NCBI GenBank assembly: GCA_035504735.1
Contig: DATJRJ010000218.1
Location: 1-13,643, forward strand
Direction of reading: 5' to 3'
Origin: JAJPIG01 sp035504735
Lineage (GTDB): Bacteria; Desulfobacterota; Binatia; Binatales; Binataceae
DNA length: 13,643 nt
This document shows, one piece after another, positions 12,065 through 13,643 of the stretch. Made by a program: the position numbers and the translations under genes. Numbering within the stretch: the first letter of the stretch is position 1; every line of letters starts with the position of its first letter. The notes beneath the pieces are model-generated. The model did not search any database. It was not told where the DNA came from and saw only the letters and a list, made by a program, of their open reading frames with translations.

Positions 12065-13603
12065 CTAGGGGACGTTGCGATCGAGCGATCGATACTGGAT
12101 GGCCTCGCTGACATGATGAGCGGCGAGTTCGCCGGCACCGTCGAGATCGGCGATCGTGCGCGCGACCTTCAGGATACGGGTGTAGGCGCGAGCGCTCAGG
12201 CCGAGGCGGTTGATCGCGAGTTCGAGCAGCCGCTCGCCGGCGCCGTCGATCCGGCAATGCTCGCGCAGCTCGCGCGCGCCCATCTGCGCATTGCAGAAAA
12301 ATCCTGCGCCCTTGAATCGCGCGAGCTGCAACTCGCGCGCCCGATCGACGCGTTCGCGAATCGCCGCCGAGGATTCGCCGGCCGTGCGATCGGCCAGCTC
12401 GCGATACTTCACCGCCGGAACCTCGACGTGAATATCGATCCGATCGAGCAGCGGTCCGGAAATCCGCGAGCGATAGCGCTGAATCGTGATCGGCGTGCAA
12501 CTGCATTCATGCTGCGGATCGGTGAAGAAGCCGCATGGACACGGATTCATCGCCGCGACCAGCATCACGCTGGCCGGGAAGGTCATGCTCCCCATCACGC
12601 GCGAAATCGTGATCCGTCCATCCTCGAGCGGTTGGCGCAGCACCTCGAGCACGTTCTTGCGAAACTCGGGCAACTCATCGAGGAACAGCACGCCGTGATG
12701 CGCGAGGCTGACCTCGCCCGGGCGCGGCACCGGTCCGCCGCCGATCAGGCCGGCATCCGAAATCGTATGATGCGGCGTGCGGAACGGGCGCGTCGCGATG
12801 AGCGCGTGTCCATCGAGAGTGCCGTTCACGCTATGCACCTTGGTGGTCTCGACTGCTTCCTCGAAAGTCATCGCAGGCAGAATCGACGGCAGGCGCTTGG
12901 CGAGCATGGTCTTGCCCGATCCGGGCGGTCCGATCATCAGGACGTTATGGCCGCCGGCCGCCGCCACCTCGAGCGCGCGCTTGGCCTGCTCCTGGCCGCG
13001 GACCTCGTTGAAATCGACCTGGTAGCGGCTCGATTCATTGAACAGCTCGGCGAGATTCGCGGCGGCGCGCGGCAGCTCGCGCTGGCCGGAGAAAAACTCG
13101 ATCGCCTCGCGCAGGCTCTCGACCCCGAGCACTTCGACGTCCGCGCCGACCACGGCCGCTTCGGTGCCGTTTTCGCGCGGCAGGATCACGCCGGCGAAGC
13201 GGTCCGAGCGCGCCAACAGCGCCGTCGGCAGCGCGCCCTTGATAGCCTTGACGCGGCCGTCGAGCGCGAGTTCGCCGACCACCAGATAACGGCGCAACCG
13301 CTCGACTCCGAGGCCCGCGCCCAGCCCATTGGCGGCGAGGATCCCGAGCGCCATCGGCAGGTCGAAGGCCGAGCCCTCTTTGCGTGTATCGGCGGGCGCA
13401 AGATTGATCGTGATACGGCGATTCGGAAACTCGTAGCCCGAATTCTTGACTGCCGACCGGACCCGCTCCTGGGCCTCGCGCACTGCGCCCTCGGCGAGCC
13501 CGACGGTCTTGAGGCCGGGCATGCCCGGACTGATATCGACTTCGACCTCGACCTTGAATGCGTCGACGCCGGCAAGCGCGCTCGAAAGCACACTGGCGAG
13601 CAA
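12065..13603 (-). CDS. comM: ComM/YifB-family AAA+ ATPase (Mg-chelatase-like)
   Basis: A 512-residue protein, normal length for ComM. An N-terminal Lon-like domain (about 1-170) starts MLASVLSSALAGVDAFKVEVEVDI and contains NRRITINLAPAD (61-72) and GSAFDLPMALGIL (77-89). The AAA+ core has Walker A GPPGSGKT (225-232), RPFRTPHHT (272-280), Walker B VLFLDELPEF (305-314), and NPCPCG followed by HECSC (353-369), probably metal-binding. SGPLLDRIDIHVEVP (382-396) and the C-terminal lid follow. In Vibrio and relatives ComM is a hexameric helicase driving branch migration during natural transformation; its role elsewhere is less clear. The start is TTG 13603, supported by AGAGGTG (13615-13609) five bases upstream and by the family N-terminus. 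The frame stays open to the window edge, so a longer form cannot be excluded. Confidence 0.95.
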   Translation of the reverse strand: MLASVLSSALAGVDAFKVEVEVDISPGMPGLKTVGLAEGAVREAQERVRSAVKNSGYEFPNRRITINLAPADTRKEGSAFDLPMALGILAANGLGAGLGVERLRRYLVVGELALDGRVKAIKGALPTALLARSDRFAGVILPRENGTEAAVVGADVEVLGVESLREAIEFFSGQRELPRAAANLAELFNESSRYQVDFNEVRGQEQAKRALEVAAAGGHNVLMIGPPGSGKTMLAKRLPSILPAMTFEEAVETTKVHSVNGTLDGHALIATRPFRTPHHTISDAGLIGGGPVPRPGEVSLAHHGVLFLDELPEFRKNVLEVLRQPLEDGRITISRVMGSMTFPASVMLVAAMNPCPCGFFTDPQHECSCTPITIQRYRSRISGPLLDRIDIHVEVPAVKYRELADRTAGESSAAIRERVDRARELQLARFKGAGFFCNAQMGARELREHCRIDGAGERLLELAINRLGLSARAYTRILKVARTIADLDGAGELAAHHVSEAIQYRSLDRNVP

Positions 13604-13643
13604 ATCTACACCTCTTTGCAGCGCAGGAGCTGAAGTCCGCTCG

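Noticed and set aside
12113..13633. Plus-strand open frame of 506 codons opposite comM
   Set aside because: comM is unmistakable on the minus strand; the opposite frame is low-complexity and His/Arg/Ala-rich.

Overview
The window is about 13.6 kb of dense, GC-rich, protein-coding DNA from a bacterial chromosome. No tRNA, rRNA, CRISPR array or intact transposon was seen. The backbone order ffh-rpsP-khpA-rimM-trmD-(Tm1570-type RNA methyltransferase) is the classic translation/SRP cluster. Together with an oligopeptide ABC transporter whose DppC has an enlarged periplasmic loop, a bactofilin and a DpnM-type Dam methylase, it suggests a Gram-negative lineage of the old Deltaproteobacteria or a relative (Desulfobacterota, Myxococcota or Candidatus Binatota grade). 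This is inference from gene order and protein style, not a database result.

Left part (1-5781, mostly + strand): the end of a DppB-type permease, a DppC-type permease, an alpha/beta hydrolase, then an AT-richer patch (about 2041-3305) read on the minus strand, then the two ATPases DppD and DppF, and a bactofilin gene 6 bp behind dppF. The patch holds a three-helix membrane protein of unknown function and a possible 54-residue CxxC basic protein. It splits what is normally one dppBCDF operon.

Middle (5778-8136): rplS on the minus strand, sharing its last bases with the bactofilin stop; then a promoter-led gene for a secreted six-cysteine protein on +, ended by a strong intrinsic terminator; then a solitary Dam-type adenine methylase on minus. 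The secreted protein gene and dam sit between rplS and the rest of its usual operon.

Right part (8137-13603, all minus): comM (TTG start), a 196-bp gap with a candidate sigma70-type promoter, then ffh, rpsP, khpA, rimM, trmD and the SPOUT RNA methyltransferase. The genes are tightly spaced or overlapping, so one transcript probably couples SRP, ribosomal protein S16, 30S maturation (RimM), an RNA-binding KH protein and tRNA methylation.

Main points for follow-up: about threefold excess of GATC across the window next to a solitary Dam gene, with GATC-poor islands at the apparent insertions; the foreign patch in the dpp operon and its small CxxC ORF; the detachment of rplS; a long hairpin at the khpA/rimM junction; and the unfamiliar secreted protein. 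I did not find a clear new multi-gene system.
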